From: an uncultured beta proteobacterium | GTDB lineage: Bacteria; Pseudomonadota; Gammaproteobacteria; Burkholderiales; Burkholderiaceae_C | Direction: 5' to 3' | Length of the DNA: 64,000 bases | Assembly (NCBI GenBank): GCA_903960915.1 | Contig: CAJCCO010000120.1 | Location: 1-64,000 of the forward strand | Made by a program: the position numbers and the translations under genes | In this document: piece by piece, positions 8,920 to 17,057 of the stretch | Numbering within the stretch: the first letter of the stretch is position 1 | Layout: each line of letters begins with the position of its first letter | The notes under the pieces: generated by a model | Database searches by the model: none | The model's input: only the letters and a program-made list of their open reading frames with translations | Told to the model about the DNA's origin: nothing

Positions 8920-8959
8920 GTTGCGGCAGGCCCGTGGCCTAAAGGCCCGCGCCTGCAAC
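8920..8959. terminator. Hairpin between convergent genes, possible bidirectional terminator
   Basis: An imperfect inverted repeat (outer arms GTTGC / GCAAC, inner GGCC-TAAA-GGCC) fills most of the 55 bases between the plus-strand operon end and the MmgE/PrpD stop. There is no T-tract on either strand, so intrinsic termination is uncertain. Confidence 0.4.
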
Positions 8960-8968
8960 CCGGGCACA

Positions 8969-10318
8969 TCAACCCTGCGCGGGACGGCGCAGCAACGCCA
9001 ACCAAGGCTGCAAAGTGGCCTGCGGCTGGCGCAAGTCCAGGGTCGCGGCCAGCACCTGCTCGGCATGGGCTGCCGGCCAAACCCGGCATGTCAACGCCAT
9101 GAATTTTTGCCGCAATTCCTCGCGCGAGTAGGGCGCGGCATCGTCACCCCGGTTCACGCCCACCTCGCTGCTGAGCATGCTGCCGTCATGCAGGGTGATT
9201 TCTACCCGCGCCGGACGCTCCAGCGGCAGACGCTGCGTCATGGCCGGGTCTTCACGCACATCCACCAACTGCGCCAGCGCCAGGGTTGCAGGTTGGCGCA
9301 GCGCCTCCCAGGTGAAGCTCTCCAGGGCGCTGGAGCCATTGACCAGACGGGTGGCAACCGCAAAAGGCACCGAAAATTTAGCCGCCAGGGTGTTACGTGG
9401 TGCCTTGTCGCTCAACTCGGCCGCCAGGTTGTAGGTGATGACCTGAATATGCCGGATGCTCGCCACGTCAGGCAAGGCACCGCGCGAGGCCATGGCGTCC
9501 AACGCATCGAGCGTGCCATGGTTGAAGCGGCAGCAAGAATGCAGCTTGAAATAGTTGCGCATCAAATGCCACTCGGTGCCCAAGTCGCGCATCAGCACCT
9601 CGGTGTCAAAACGTTCAGACACAATTTTTCCAAACAGCGAACGCAAACCATCGTGCTCGCCCGTGAAGCCGCTTTGTGCCAACTTCAAGGCCAACAAGCC
9701 GTTGCGATTGCTCATGCCGGCATACACATTGCGCACCAGCCCGCCTTCCAGCATGGTCTGCTTGGACGTGGCTGTCGTCAAAGACGCGCCGATGTTGATG
9801 GCCTCACGCATGGCTGCAGCGTCCAACCCGGCCACACGGGCACACGCGGCGGCGGCGGCCACCGTGCCCCAGGTGCCGTGCGGGTGCATGGCACTGCGCA
9901 AAGAAGAAGCAGACCCCAGCCTTGAGCCCACCTCATAACCCACCACCAGGGCCGACAACATCGTCCCTGCGCTGATCTGACGGGCTTCGCACAGTGCCAT
10001 CACCGCCGAAATCACATGAATGGCAGGGTGACCACGCGAGAAACGATTGCCCTCGTCCATTTCCAGAAAGGTGCCGGCCGTGCCGTTGATCAAGGCCGCA
10101 TCGTCGGCCGAAGCACTCCGGCCCAGGCCCACCAGCGTAGCGCCGGCACCCATCGAAAAGTTGGCCGCCAGGGTGCGCACCTCTGGCTCGGCAGAACCGG
10201 CCACGATGGCGGCCAGGCTGTCCGCCAGAATCCAGGTCATCTGCTCTTTGACAGGGGTCGGCAGGGCTTCAAACTCAAGCGTGGCTGCAAATTGGCTGAA
10301 GGTATCGAGATAGTCCAT
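8969..10318 (-). CDS. MmgE/PrpD family protein (2-methylcitrate dehydratase / cis-aconitate decarboxylase-like)
   Basis: A 449-residue member of the family that dehydrates 2-methylcitrate (PrpD) or decarboxylates cis-aconitate. The N-terminal helical domain reads ILADSLAAIVAGSAEPEV. The next segment, INGTAGTFLEMDEGNR then RGHPAIHVISAVMALCEA, is the conserved family core. It is the last gene of a two-gene minus-strand operon with paralogue 4. The ATG at 10318 is used; an in-frame TTG at 10324 would make a TTGA overlap. It probably adds or removes water, or CO2, on a branched tricarboxylate or dicarboxylate of the pathway. Confidence 0.85.
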   Translation of the reverse strand: MDYLDTFSQFAATLEFEALPTPVKEQMTWILADSLAAIVAGSAEPEVRTLAANFSMGAGATLVGLGRSASADDAALINGTAGTFLEMDEGNRFSRGHPAIHVISAVMALCEARQISAGTMLSALVVGYEVGSRLGSASSLRSAMHPHGTWGTVAAAAACARVAGLDAAAMREAINIGASLTTATSKQTMLEGGLVRNVYAGMSNRNGLLALKLAQSGFTGEHDGLRSLFGKIVSERFDTEVLMRDLGTEWHLMRNYFKLHSCCRFNHGTLDALDAMASRGALPDVASIRHIQVITYNLAAELSDKAPRNTLAAKFSVPFAVATRLVNGSSALESFTWEALRQPATLALAQLVDVREDPAMTQRLPLERPARVEITLHDGSMLSSEVGVNRGDDAAPYSREELRQKFMALTCRVWPAAHAEQVLAATLDLRQPQATLQPWLALLRRPAQG

Positions 10319-10320
10319 GG

Positions 10321-11214
10321 TCAAGTACTCCGGTTCATGGCCTGAAAAATTTCACCGGGATCGGTCCAGAGAACATCAGGTTGCGCCCGCAGGCGCGTCA
10401 AAAGGGAACTCAAGGCGGCAATGCGGCTGGGCATGCCACTGAGCCAAGGGTGCAAGGCCAGTCCAAACACGGCGGCGCGCTGCTGCTGCGCGCACTCCTG
10501 GTGCAAACGCTCGAAGGCGCTCAGCGCCAGGTCGGCATAGGCACGCGGCTCCATATGACGCAACCACTGGCACTGCACATCGTCCCATTCCGACGACAGG
10601 GGCGTGGCCAGCAGGCGCGGCGCATTGTCCTGCGCCTCCATCCAGTAAGGTTGGTCGTCGTTGCCCCAGTCCAGGGTGTAGTGCAGGCCCGCTTGCGCCA
10701 GCAAGGCCGGGGTGTCGGGGGTGGTACCCCAGTCCTGGCTGACCCAACCGATGGGTGTCTGGCCGGTGGCCTGGGTCAGAGCGGACACCGATGCTTCAAT
10801 ATGTTCACGCTGCGCTGACAATGATTGGCCCGAATGCATCATGCGCGTGCTGGCCAGCCCATGCCCCAGCCACTCGCAGCCCCAATCGTTGAAAGCTTGT
10901 ACCAGCTGCGGCAGGCGCTGCACGGCCATGGCGTTGGCCGCAATAGCGGGGCGAATACCAGCGGCCTTGAGCGCGTCCATCACCCGAAACACGCCAACAC
11001 GCAGGCCGTACTCGCGCTGGGTCCAACTGCGGTAGTCGGGCGAAAAACTACCAAACTCCCCCACCAGACGCGGATCACGCAATGCCTCGGCAGGCGGCTC
11101 GAAATCCCAATGCTCCAGAAACAACACCACGTAGGCGCTCAAACCAGGCGTCATGCCCGCTGGCACGCGGGGCCGCGTGGGCAGGGCGGAGTAACGGTAA
11201 AGCGTGTGGTCCAT
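10321..11214 (-). CDS. PuuE/imidase-type polysaccharide deacetylase-fold hydrolase, paralogue 4
   Basis: The fourth and most divergent paralogue, 297 residues from the ATG at 11214; an in-frame TTG at 11229 would add five residues. It keeps QREYGLRVG, LGHGLAST with His118, LDWGNDDQPYW and LALHPWLSGMP. The NDDQPY form and the ring of surrounding residues place it with paralogue 2 rather than 1 and 3. It heads the minus-strand operon divergent from the ABC transporter, sharing the control region that holds operator copy 2. Likely cytoplasmic hydrolase of an imide or ureide; specificity unknown. Confidence 0.78.
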   Translation of the reverse strand: MDHTLYRYSALPTRPRVPAGMTPGLSAYVVLFLEHWDFEPPAEALRDPRLVGEFGSFSPDYRSWTQREYGLRVGVFRVMDALKAAGIRPAIAANAMAVQRLPQLVQAFNDWGCEWLGHGLASTRMMHSGQSLSAQREHIEASVSALTQATGQTPIGWVSQDWGTTPDTPALLAQAGLHYTLDWGNDDQPYWMEAQDNAPRLLATPLSSEWDDVQCQWLRHMEPRAYADLALSAFERLHQECAQQQRAAVFGLALHPWLSGMPSRIAALSSLLTRLRAQPDVLWTDPGEIFQAMNRST

Positions 11215-11277
11215 GGGCGTGAATTTCAAAACATCGGGCTTGGGTGTTATTACGACTTGACTTGAAATTGAATTGCA

Positions 11278-11306
11278 TTCATAGTTTAGGGCAATTGTCC
11301 TATAAA
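11278..11306 (+). promoter_or_regulatory. Candidate promoter of the ABC-transporter operon
   Basis: TTCATA (11278-11283) and TATAAA (11301-11306) are 17 bases apart. The -10 hexamer lies inside operator copy 2, so the regulator would cover the promoter. Distance to the ATG at 11363 is about 50 bases from the predicted start. Confidence 0.4.
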
Positions 11307-11316
11307 TAGAACAATT
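11293..11316. promoter_or_regulatory. Candidate operator, copy 2 (perfect-arm palindrome)
   Basis: Half-sites TTGTCCTAT and ATAGAACAA flank AA and are extended by AA/TT on the outside, giving 24 bases of near-perfect symmetry. It lies between the divergent paralogue-4 gene and the binding-protein gene, so one site could control both directions. Nineteen of 22 core positions match copy 1 at 2722-2743. Confidence 0.78.
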
Positions 11317-11362
11317 AATAACTTGCCTTCATATTCTTCAATTTCCTTTTTGAGGCCTCATC

Positions 11363-12580
11363 ATGAACTCCACCGATCGTCTGTCCCGTCGTTTGATTCT
11401 TAAGGCGGGGGCTGCGAGCGCAGCACTCGGCGCACCCGGCCTCTTGCTGGCCCAAGCCAAGCCACTGAAAATTGGTTTGCTGCACCCCGTCAGCGGCGCT
11501 TTGGCGTTCAGCGGCAGCCAGTCGCGTCTGGGCGCCATGATGGCGATTGACGAAATCAACGCAGCCGGCGGCCTGAAGTCGCTGGGCGGCACCAAGCTCG
11601 AAGCGCTGCTGGGCGACTCCCAGTCACGCCCGGAGGTTGGCGTGTCTGAAGTTGAGCGCATGCACCAAGAGGGCGTGTCGGCCTACGTGGGTTGCTTTGC
11701 CAGCGCCATCGCCCTGCCGGCGACGCAAGCTGCAGCCAAATACAACACCCCGTTCATGATTGACGTGGGTGTGTCTGATGCCATCGTGTCACGTGGCTTG
11801 AAGAACGTGTTTCGCCTGGCGCCTGGCAACGGCAAATGCGTGGATGACGCGTTCGGCGGTTTGTCCGAAGTCAACAAGGCAGCCGGCGGCATCGCCAAAA
11901 CAGCCGTCATCGTGCACGAGGACTCCGAGTTTGGCACCAGCACGGCCAAGATGCTGTCGGGCAAACTCGCCGCTATCGGGATTGAAATCAAGGAAGTCCT
12001 GAAGCACGCCACGCCCACACGCGACTTCTCCAACCTGGTGCTGCGCATCAAGTCGATCAAACCCGACATCGTGATCATGAGCAACTACCAGAACGAGTAT
12101 GTGCTGATGGCCCGCACCCTGCACCAGCAAAAGGTTGACCTGGTTGGCATGTTCAGCGTGCTGGGTGGCGGCTTCAATTACAAACTGGTGAAAGAGCAAC
12201 CTGACGTGGCCCAGTACATGATGGACTTCAACCACTGGTACAACCCGCGCAACCCTAAATCCCTTGACATGCGCAAGCGCATTGAAGCCAAAGGCGACTT
12301 GTTCACCTTCGAGGTTTATTGCGCCTACAACGCCGTCAAGTGCTACGCCGATGCGGTGGAGCGCGCCAAGTCGGGCGAAAAAGACCGCGTCATCGCCTCG
12401 CTGGAAACCAGCACCTGGGCGGACCACTTCATGCCCTATGGCCCCACCAAGTTTGTCAATGGTCAAAACACGGGCGGTCGTGCGGTGCTGTTACAAGCCT
12501 CCAAGACCGACATCGATGTGGTCTGGCCCAACGAGTTTGCAGCCGTCAAACCCGTGTTCCCCAAGCCCAAGTTCGGCTGA
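11363..12580 (+). CDS. ABC transporter substrate-binding protein, LivK/amide-type, Tat-exported
   Basis: A 405-residue periplasmic type I binding protein. The N-terminus has SRRLILK, a twin-arginine motif, then a hydrophobic stretch and LLLAQA, a plausible cleavage site, so export as a folded protein by Tat is likely. The mature part begins KPLKIGLLHPVSGALAFSGS, the usual first strand of the LivK/AmiC/UrtA group, with GDSQSRPEVGVSEVERM and VIVHEDSEFGTSTAK later. The group binds branched-chain amino acids, urea or short amides. Here the following catabolic genes suggest an imide, ureide or amide ligand. Confidence 0.88.
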   Translation: MNSTDRLSRRLILKAGAASAALGAPGLLLAQAKPLKIGLLHPVSGALAFSGSQSRLGAMMAIDEINAAGGLKSLGGTKLEALLGDSQSRPEVGVSEVERMHQEGVSAYVGCFASAIALPATQAAAKYNTPFMIDVGVSDAIVSRGLKNVFRLAPGNGKCVDDAFGGLSEVNKAAGGIAKTAVIVHEDSEFGTSTAKMLSGKLAAIGIEIKEVLKHATPTRDFSNLVLRIKSIKPDIVIMSNYQNEYVLMARTLHQQKVDLVGMFSVLGGGFNYKLVKEQPDVAQYMMDFNHWYNPRNPKSLDMRKRIEAKGDLFTFEVYCAYNAVKCYADAVERAKSGEKDRVIASLETSTWADHFMPYGPTKFVNGQNTGGRAVLLQASKTDIDVVWPNEFAAVKPVFPKPKFG

Positions 12581-12612
12581 TCCAGGAACCGTCAGGCATT
12601 GAGTTGCCCCGT

Positions 12613-12643
12613 GCGTGTCCCCGCAGGCGTTGCGGGGACACGC
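12613..12643 (+). promoter_or_regulatory. Intercistronic hairpin between binding protein and permease genes
   Basis: A perfect 13-bp stem (GCGTGTCCCCGCA) closes a five-base loop GGCGT, 32 bases after the binding-protein stop. There is no T-tract. Such hairpins stabilise the upstream mRNA segment against 3' exonucleases and give excess binding protein over membrane components. A GTG at 12615 lies inside the stem, which argues against that codon as the permease start. Confidence 0.75.
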
Positions 12644-12674
12644 TGTCATTGCGTACTTAACCGAGGCCATCCCG

Positions 12675-13544
12675 TTGGACTTATCAATTATTGGTGCTGC
12701 CGCCATCAACGGCTTGTTGCTGGGCGGCATTTACACCCTGGTGGCCAGCGGGCTGACCTTGATTTATGGTGTGCTGCACATCATCAACTTCGCCCATGGC
12801 AGCATGCTCATGCTGGCCATGTTTGGCGTCTATTACCTGCTCATCAAACTGGGGATTGACCCTTACCTTTCGCTGGTGATCATGGTGCCCGTCATGTACG
12901 CCTTCGGCTTCTACCTGTACCGCTTTTTGATCGGGAAAATGTCCAATGGCAAGGATGAAAACATCCTGCTCATCACGCTGGGCCTGTCCATCCTGATCGA
13001 GAATTTGGCGCTGATGTTTTTCAAGGGTGACTCACGCACCATCTCCGTGGCCTACATGGACACGATGGTGGAAATGGGCCCCACCCTGGTGTCGCTGCCA
13101 AAGATTATTTCTTTTGCAGCCTCCATGCTGCTGTGCGGTGCCCTGGGCCTGTTCATACAGCGCACCGATACCGGCAAGGCGATACGTGCGGTAGCGCGCG
13201 AGCGCATGGGCGCGCGCCTGGTGGGCATTGACGTAGAGCGCATTTTTGCTATTTCTTATGGCATTGGCCTGGCCACTCTGGGCGCTGCCGCCTGTCTGCT
13301 GATGCCGATTTTTTATGTCTCGCCCAGCACCGGGCACGTCTTTGTGATGGTGGCCTTCACCGTGGTGGTTCTGGGGGGCATGGGTAGCTTTCTCGGCGCC
13401 GTGGTGGGTGGCCTGATCGTGGGACTGACCGAATCTTTTGGCGGGCTGTTTCTGGGTGAGAGTCTGGGCCAGATCGGTATTTCCGTGATCTTCATCCTGA
13501 TTCTGTTGTTTCGGCCGTCAGGCCTGTTTGGAGCCAAGTCATGA
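12675..13544 (+). CDS. Branched-chain amino acid-type ABC permease (LivH family)
   Basis: Inner-membrane permease of the LivH type. The TTG at 12675 is chosen because GAGG sits 8 bases upstream and the protein is then 289 residues, the same as the LivH of the second system here. The upstream GTG at 12615 is buried in a hairpin. Landmarks are GLLLGGIYTLVASGLTLIYG, the NFAHGSMLML segment and GGMGSFLGAVVGGLIVG. About eight hydrophobic segments are visible. It overlaps the LivM gene by ATGA. Confidence 0.85.
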   Translation: MDLSIIGAAAINGLLLGGIYTLVASGLTLIYGVLHIINFAHGSMLMLAMFGVYYLLIKLGIDPYLSLVIMVPVMYAFGFYLYRFLIGKMSNGKDENILLITLGLSILIENLALMFFKGDSRTISVAYMDTMVEMGPTLVSLPKIISFAASMLLCGALGLFIQRTDTGKAIRAVARERMGARLVGIDVERIFAISYGIGLATLGAAACLLMPIFYVSPSTGHVFVMVAFTVVVLGGMGSFLGAVVGGLIVGLTESFGGLFLGESLGQIGISVIFILILLFRPSGLFGAKS

Positions 13545-14515
13545 AGGACCTCAGTGTGCGTCAGTCGTGGCTGCTGCACGGCGGCTTGCTGGCCATCGCC
13601 GTCATTTTTCCCTTCGTGTTCAAGTCCAGCTTTGCGGTGAACTTTGGCGTGCTGGCCTTGTTTTATGCGTTCATCGGCCAGTCCTGGAACATCGCCGGGG
13701 GTTTTGCCGGCCAGTTGTCATTCGGGCACGTGGCATTTTTTGGTGTGGGCGCGTATGCCTCCACCATCGTGCAACTGCGCTTTGGCATGTCACCCTGGCT
13801 CGGCTTGCCGGCCTCGGCGCTGGCGGGCGGTCTGGTGGGCGCAGTCATTGCCGGCTTGTCGTTTCGTGCCGGTCTCAAGGGCTCGTACTTTGCGCTGATA
13901 ACGCTGGCGTTTGCCGAGGTGCTGCGCATCACCAGCAACTCGCTGGAGATCACCGGTGGTGGTCTGGGCATGCTCATTCCCATGAAAGCTGGCATCAGCA
14001 ACTTCCAGTTTTCTGAGCGCATCGGTTTTTACTTTGTGATCCTCGCCCTCACGGTGGGCTCCGTGGCTTTGGCCATCTGGCTAAAGGGTTCGCGCTTTGG
14101 TGCGCAATTGGCGGCCATTCGTGAAAACGAAGATGCCGCCAAAGCGCTGGGCATTAACGTGTTTGCTGAGAAGGTCAAGATACTGACGCTCTCGGGCGCC
14201 ATGTGCGGCATGGGCGGGAGTTTTTTCGCGCAGTATTTTCTGTACATCGACCCATCCATTGTTTTTGGCGTGGACAAGTCGGTGGAGATGCTGCTGGTGA
14301 GCATGATTGGCGGGGCCGGCACCATTTACGGCCCGTTGATTGGCGCGGTGCTGCTGGCCGGCTTGAGCGAATACACGCGTGCGCTCACCAGTATTCAAGG
14401 GCTCTCGTTGGTGCTGTACGGGGCGTTGCTGGTGATCATCATTGCCTTCTTGCCCAACGGCTTGATTGATCTGTTCAAACGGCGCAAGGCGCACATCTCG
14501 AAGGCGGGGCAATGA
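13541..14515 (+). CDS. Branched-chain amino acid-type ABC permease (LivM family)
   Basis: The second permease subunit, 324 residues, pairing with LivH. Typical pieces are WNIAGGFAGQLSFGHVAFFG near residue 50, YFALITLAFAEVLR, the cytoplasmic EAA-like loop LAAIRENEDAAKALGIN and GGAGTIYGPLIGAVLL. It has about ten hydrophobic segments and ends in a basic tail. Coupled by four-base overlaps to both neighbours, so all five transporter genes should be translated together. Confidence 0.9.
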   Translation: MKDLSVRQSWLLHGGLLAIAVIFPFVFKSSFAVNFGVLALFYAFIGQSWNIAGGFAGQLSFGHVAFFGVGAYASTIVQLRFGMSPWLGLPASALAGGLVGAVIAGLSFRAGLKGSYFALITLAFAEVLRITSNSLEITGGGLGMLIPMKAGISNFQFSERIGFYFVILALTVGSVALAIWLKGSRFGAQLAAIRENEDAAKALGINVFAEKVKILTLSGAMCGMGGSFFAQYFLYIDPSIVFGVDKSVEMLLVSMIGGAGTIYGPLIGAVLLAGLSEYTRALTSIQGLSLVLYGALLVIIIAFLPNGLIDLFKRRKAHISKAGQ

Positions 14516-15267
14516 TGCTGAAGGTAAGCGGACTGACCAAAATTTTCGGCGGCCTGCGCGCCGTCGATGACGCCAGCTTGTCAGTGGACGCTGGGCGCAT
14601 CGTGGCCTTGATTGGCCCCAACGGCGCGGGCAAGACCACGCTGTTTGCCTGCATCGCCGGCTTTATGCCCGCCAATAGCGGGCGTGTCGAGTTCATGGGC
14701 GAAGACATCACCGGCTTGCCAGTGCACCAGATCGCACGGCGCGGCATGGTGCGCACCTTTCAGATCACGCAACCCTTTGCCAAGCTCACCGTGCATGAAA
14801 ACATTGCCGTGGGCGCCTACCAGCGGTTCAAGCACCGCGACGAAGCCTGGGCCCATGCCCGCGCGGTGGCCGAGCAAGTGGGCATGGGCCACATGCTCGA
14901 CCAGCCCGCCGCCGACCTGACCGTAGCGGGACGCAAGCGCCTAGAGCTGGCCCGCACCCTGGCCACCGGCCCCAAGCTGTTGCTGCTCGATGAGGTGATG
15001 GCCGGGCTTAACCCGTCCGAGATCGGCGAGATCATTGACATCATCCGAAAAATTCGCGACAGCGGTGTCACCGTGCTGCTGATTGAACACGTCATGCACG
15101 CCGTGATGAGCCTGTCGGACGATATTTATGTGCTGTCCTACGGCAAGATCATTGCCCACGGCAGCCCCCAGGAAGTGGTCGCCAACACCGCCGTGATCGA
15201 GGCCTACCTGGGCCGCGGTGCCGCACAACAAATGGCCAACACCAGCCAGGAGGTGAACCATGCTTGA
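14512..15267 (+). CDS. ABC transporter ATP-binding protein (LivG family)
   Basis: A 251-residue ATPase of the Liv-type importer. Walker A is GPNGAGKTT, the Q-loop lies near FQITQPFAKLTV and Walker B is LLLLDEVMAGLNPSE. The H-switch follows in LLIEHVMHAVMSLSD. The signature segment reads LTVAGRKRLELAR, where the canonical LSGGQ is LTVAG. LivG-type proteins often have a shortened LSxGxxR signature (for example LPYGxQR), so this is a mild variant. ATG at 14512 or 14515 is possible. Confidence 0.9.
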   Translation: MMLKVSGLTKIFGGLRAVDDASLSVDAGRIVALIGPNGAGKTTLFACIAGFMPANSGRVEFMGEDITGLPVHQIARRGMVRTFQITQPFAKLTVHENIAVGAYQRFKHRDEAWAHARAVAEQVGMGHMLDQPAADLTVAGRKRLELARTLATGPKLLLLDEVMAGLNPSEIGEIIDIIRKIRDSGVTVLLIEHVMHAVMSLSDDIYVLSYGKIIAHGSPQEVVANTAVIEAYLGRGAAQQMANTSQEVNHA

Positions 15268-15961
15268 GATTCGCCAATTACACGCCGGCTACGGCAGCGT
15301 GGAGATTCTTCGTGGCATTGACCTGGACGTTGGCCAGGGAGAAATCATTGCCGTGCTGGGCAGCAACGGGGTGGGCAAATCCACCCTGAACAACAATATT
15401 TCTGCCTTGTACTGCCCGTTTTCAGGCTCCATCAAGTTCAAGGGCCAAGAGCTGGTGGGTTTGAGTTCCAGCGAAGTGGTCAAGTTGGGCGTGATTCATG
15501 TGCCAGAAGGCCGGCGCGTGTTTCCCAACCTCAATGTGCGTGAAAACCTGGAGCTCGGCAGTTTGGTGCGAGGCAAGGCACGCCGCCAGCAAAACCTGGA
15601 GCGCGTGGTGCAGATTTTCCCGCGCCTGCTGGAACGCTTTGACCAGTCGGCGGGCACGCTGTCTGGCGGCGAACAGCAGATGCTGGCCATTGGCCGGGGC
15701 CTGATGTCCGAGCCCGAGTTGCTGATCATGGACGAACCGTCGCTTGGCTTGTCGCCCTTGTTGGTGGAAGAAATGTTTGCCTTGATTGAGCGCATCAACC
15801 GCGAAGGCCAGTCGATCTTGCTGATGGAGCAAAACGCCGTGCAAACCCTGGCCATTGCCCACCGGGCCTACATCATTGAGAACGGCCGAGTCGCCATGCA
15901 AGGCCTGGCCTCTGATCTGGCGCGCGACCCCGATCTGCGTAAAAACTACCTGGGCCTGTGA
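15260..15961 (+). CDS. ABC transporter ATP-binding protein (LivF family)
   Basis: The second ATPase, 233 residues. Walker [11 protein letters not shown], signature [15 protein letters not shown], Walker [14 protein letters not shown] and the switch histidine position in [12 protein letters not shown], with Gln-Asn as in many LivF proteins. It overlaps livG by eight bases and ends in a GTGA overlap with the SDR gene, which ties the catabolic genes downstream to the transporter. Confidence 0.9.
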   Translation: MLEIRQLHAGYGSVEILRGIDLDVGQGEIIAVLGSNGVGKSTLNNNISALYCPFSGSIKFKGQELVGLSSSEVVKLGVIHVPEGRRVFPNLNVRENLELGSLVRGKARRQQNLERVVQIFPRLLERFDQSAGTLSGGEQQMLAIGRGLMSEPELLIMDEPSLGLSPLLVEEMFALIERINREGQSILLMEQNAVQTLAIAHRAYIIENGRVAMQGLASDLARDPDLRKNYLGL

Positions 15962-16725
15962 GCATGACGGACCACGCCTTGCCAGAACTGCACCAGCGCC
16001 ACGTGCTGGTCACGGGCGCGGGCAGCGGCATTGGGCTGGCCACGGCGCACGTCTTGCAGCGCCACGGCGCACGGGTGGCGGCTGTCGTGCACAACACGCA
16101 GCAGGCACAGGCGGTAAAACTCGCCCTGCCAGCGGCGGCGGTGTTGGTGCAAGACCTGCTCGATCTGGACGCCTGCAGCGCCTTGCCCACACGGGCTGCT
16201 GCAGCGCTAGGTGGGCTAGATGGACTGGTTTGCTGCGCCGGAATTTTCTTCAAAAAAGGGTCGGACGACACCACGCTTGAGGAGTGGCGTGCCACCCTGG
16301 ACCTCAACCTGACGGCCACCTTTGTACTGGTGCGCGCGGCCATTGCCCATATGCGCAAACACACGGCCCCGGATGCCAGCGTGGCCGTCATCACCAGCCA
16401 GATTGGCTTGGTAGGGCACGCGCGCGGGGCGGCTTATGCTGCCTCCAAAGCCGGGCTCAACGGCATGGTCAAGTCGCTCGCGCTGGAATGGGCCGAGCAG
16501 GGCATTCGCATCAACGCCATTGGCCCCGGCCCGGTCGAGACCGCCATGGTGGCCAGCAACATGGCTGATCCGTTGGCCTTGGCGGCCATGCTGCAAAGCA
16601 TTCCCATGGGCCGTCTGGGCCAGCCTGAAGAAATCGGCGAGCTGGTGAGCTTCCTCTTGTCACGCCGCGCCTCCTTCATCACCGGCCAGGTGGTGTGCGC
16701 CGACGGCGGCTTCACAGCCCGCTAA
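15958..16725 (+). CDS. Short-chain dehydrogenase/reductase
   Basis: An SDR of 255 residues. The cofactor-binding glycine motif is TGAGSGIG near residue 20, the catalytic Ser lies in ITSQIGLVG and the YxxxK pair in [10 protein letters not shown]. The C-terminal [14 protein letters not shown] is typical of classical SDRs. The start is GTG at 15958 in a GTGA overlap; the ATG at 15964 is an alternative. It probably oxidises or reduces a hydroxy/keto intermediate; cofactor preference was not determined. Confidence 0.9.
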   Translation: MSMTDHALPELHQRHVLVTGAGSGIGLATAHVLQRHGARVAAVVHNTQQAQAVKLALPAAAVLVQDLLDLDACSALPTRAAAALGGLDGLVCCAGIFFKKGSDDTTLEEWRATLDLNLTATFVLVRAAIAHMRKHTAPDASVAVITSQIGLVGHARGAAYAASKAGLNGMVKSLALEWAEQGIRINAIGPGPVETAMVASNMADPLALAAMLQSIPMGRLGQPEEIGELVSFLLSRRASFITGQVVCADGGFTAR

Positions 16726-16745
16726 GCACAAGGCCGGTACTTGCC

Positions 16746-17057
16746 ATGACTGGTCTCCCCTTGTCCGCCCTGGCTGATGTGGTGCGCAGCAAAAACGCTG
16801 GCCCCACGCAGCTCACGGTGGATATTTTTTTCAAGGACAGCGCCGCCTACAACCTGGCGCAGCACAGCCCCCGCCTGTCGTGCGCCGCCGTGGCCGAGCG
16901 CTACCAACTGCCCGCCGAGCAGGTGCAGCGCTACCTGTTGCCCAGCCTGCTGGCGATCAAATTTTCCATGCCCCGGCGCCTGTGTGCGGGCACGCCGGGC
17001 GACGGCGATGTGTATGGCGCCCAACAACATGCGCCTTTGTTGGACATCGTGCCATGA
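16746..17057 (+). CDS. DUF4387 family protein (AtuA-associated small subunit)
   Basis: A 103-residue protein that matches the DUF4387 pattern as I remember it: LADVVRSKNAGPTQLTVDIF at the start and GDGDVYGAQQHAPLLDI at the end. DUF4387 genes are commonly next to AtuA-like genes and are taken to encode a small subunit or partner. Here it overlaps the AtuA-like gene by ATGA. The biochemical role is not established as far as I know. Confidence 0.8.
   Translation: MTGLPLSALADVVRSKNAGPTQLTVDIFFKDSAAYNLAQHSPRLSCAAVAERYQLPAEQVQRYLLPSLLAIKFSMPRRLCAGTPGDGDVYGAQQHAPLLDIVP

Noticed and set aside
12615-12675. GTG at 12615 as start of the LivH permease
   Set aside because: The codon lies inside a 13-bp stem and would add 20 residues unlike the family. 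TTG at 12675 has GAGG at good spacing.
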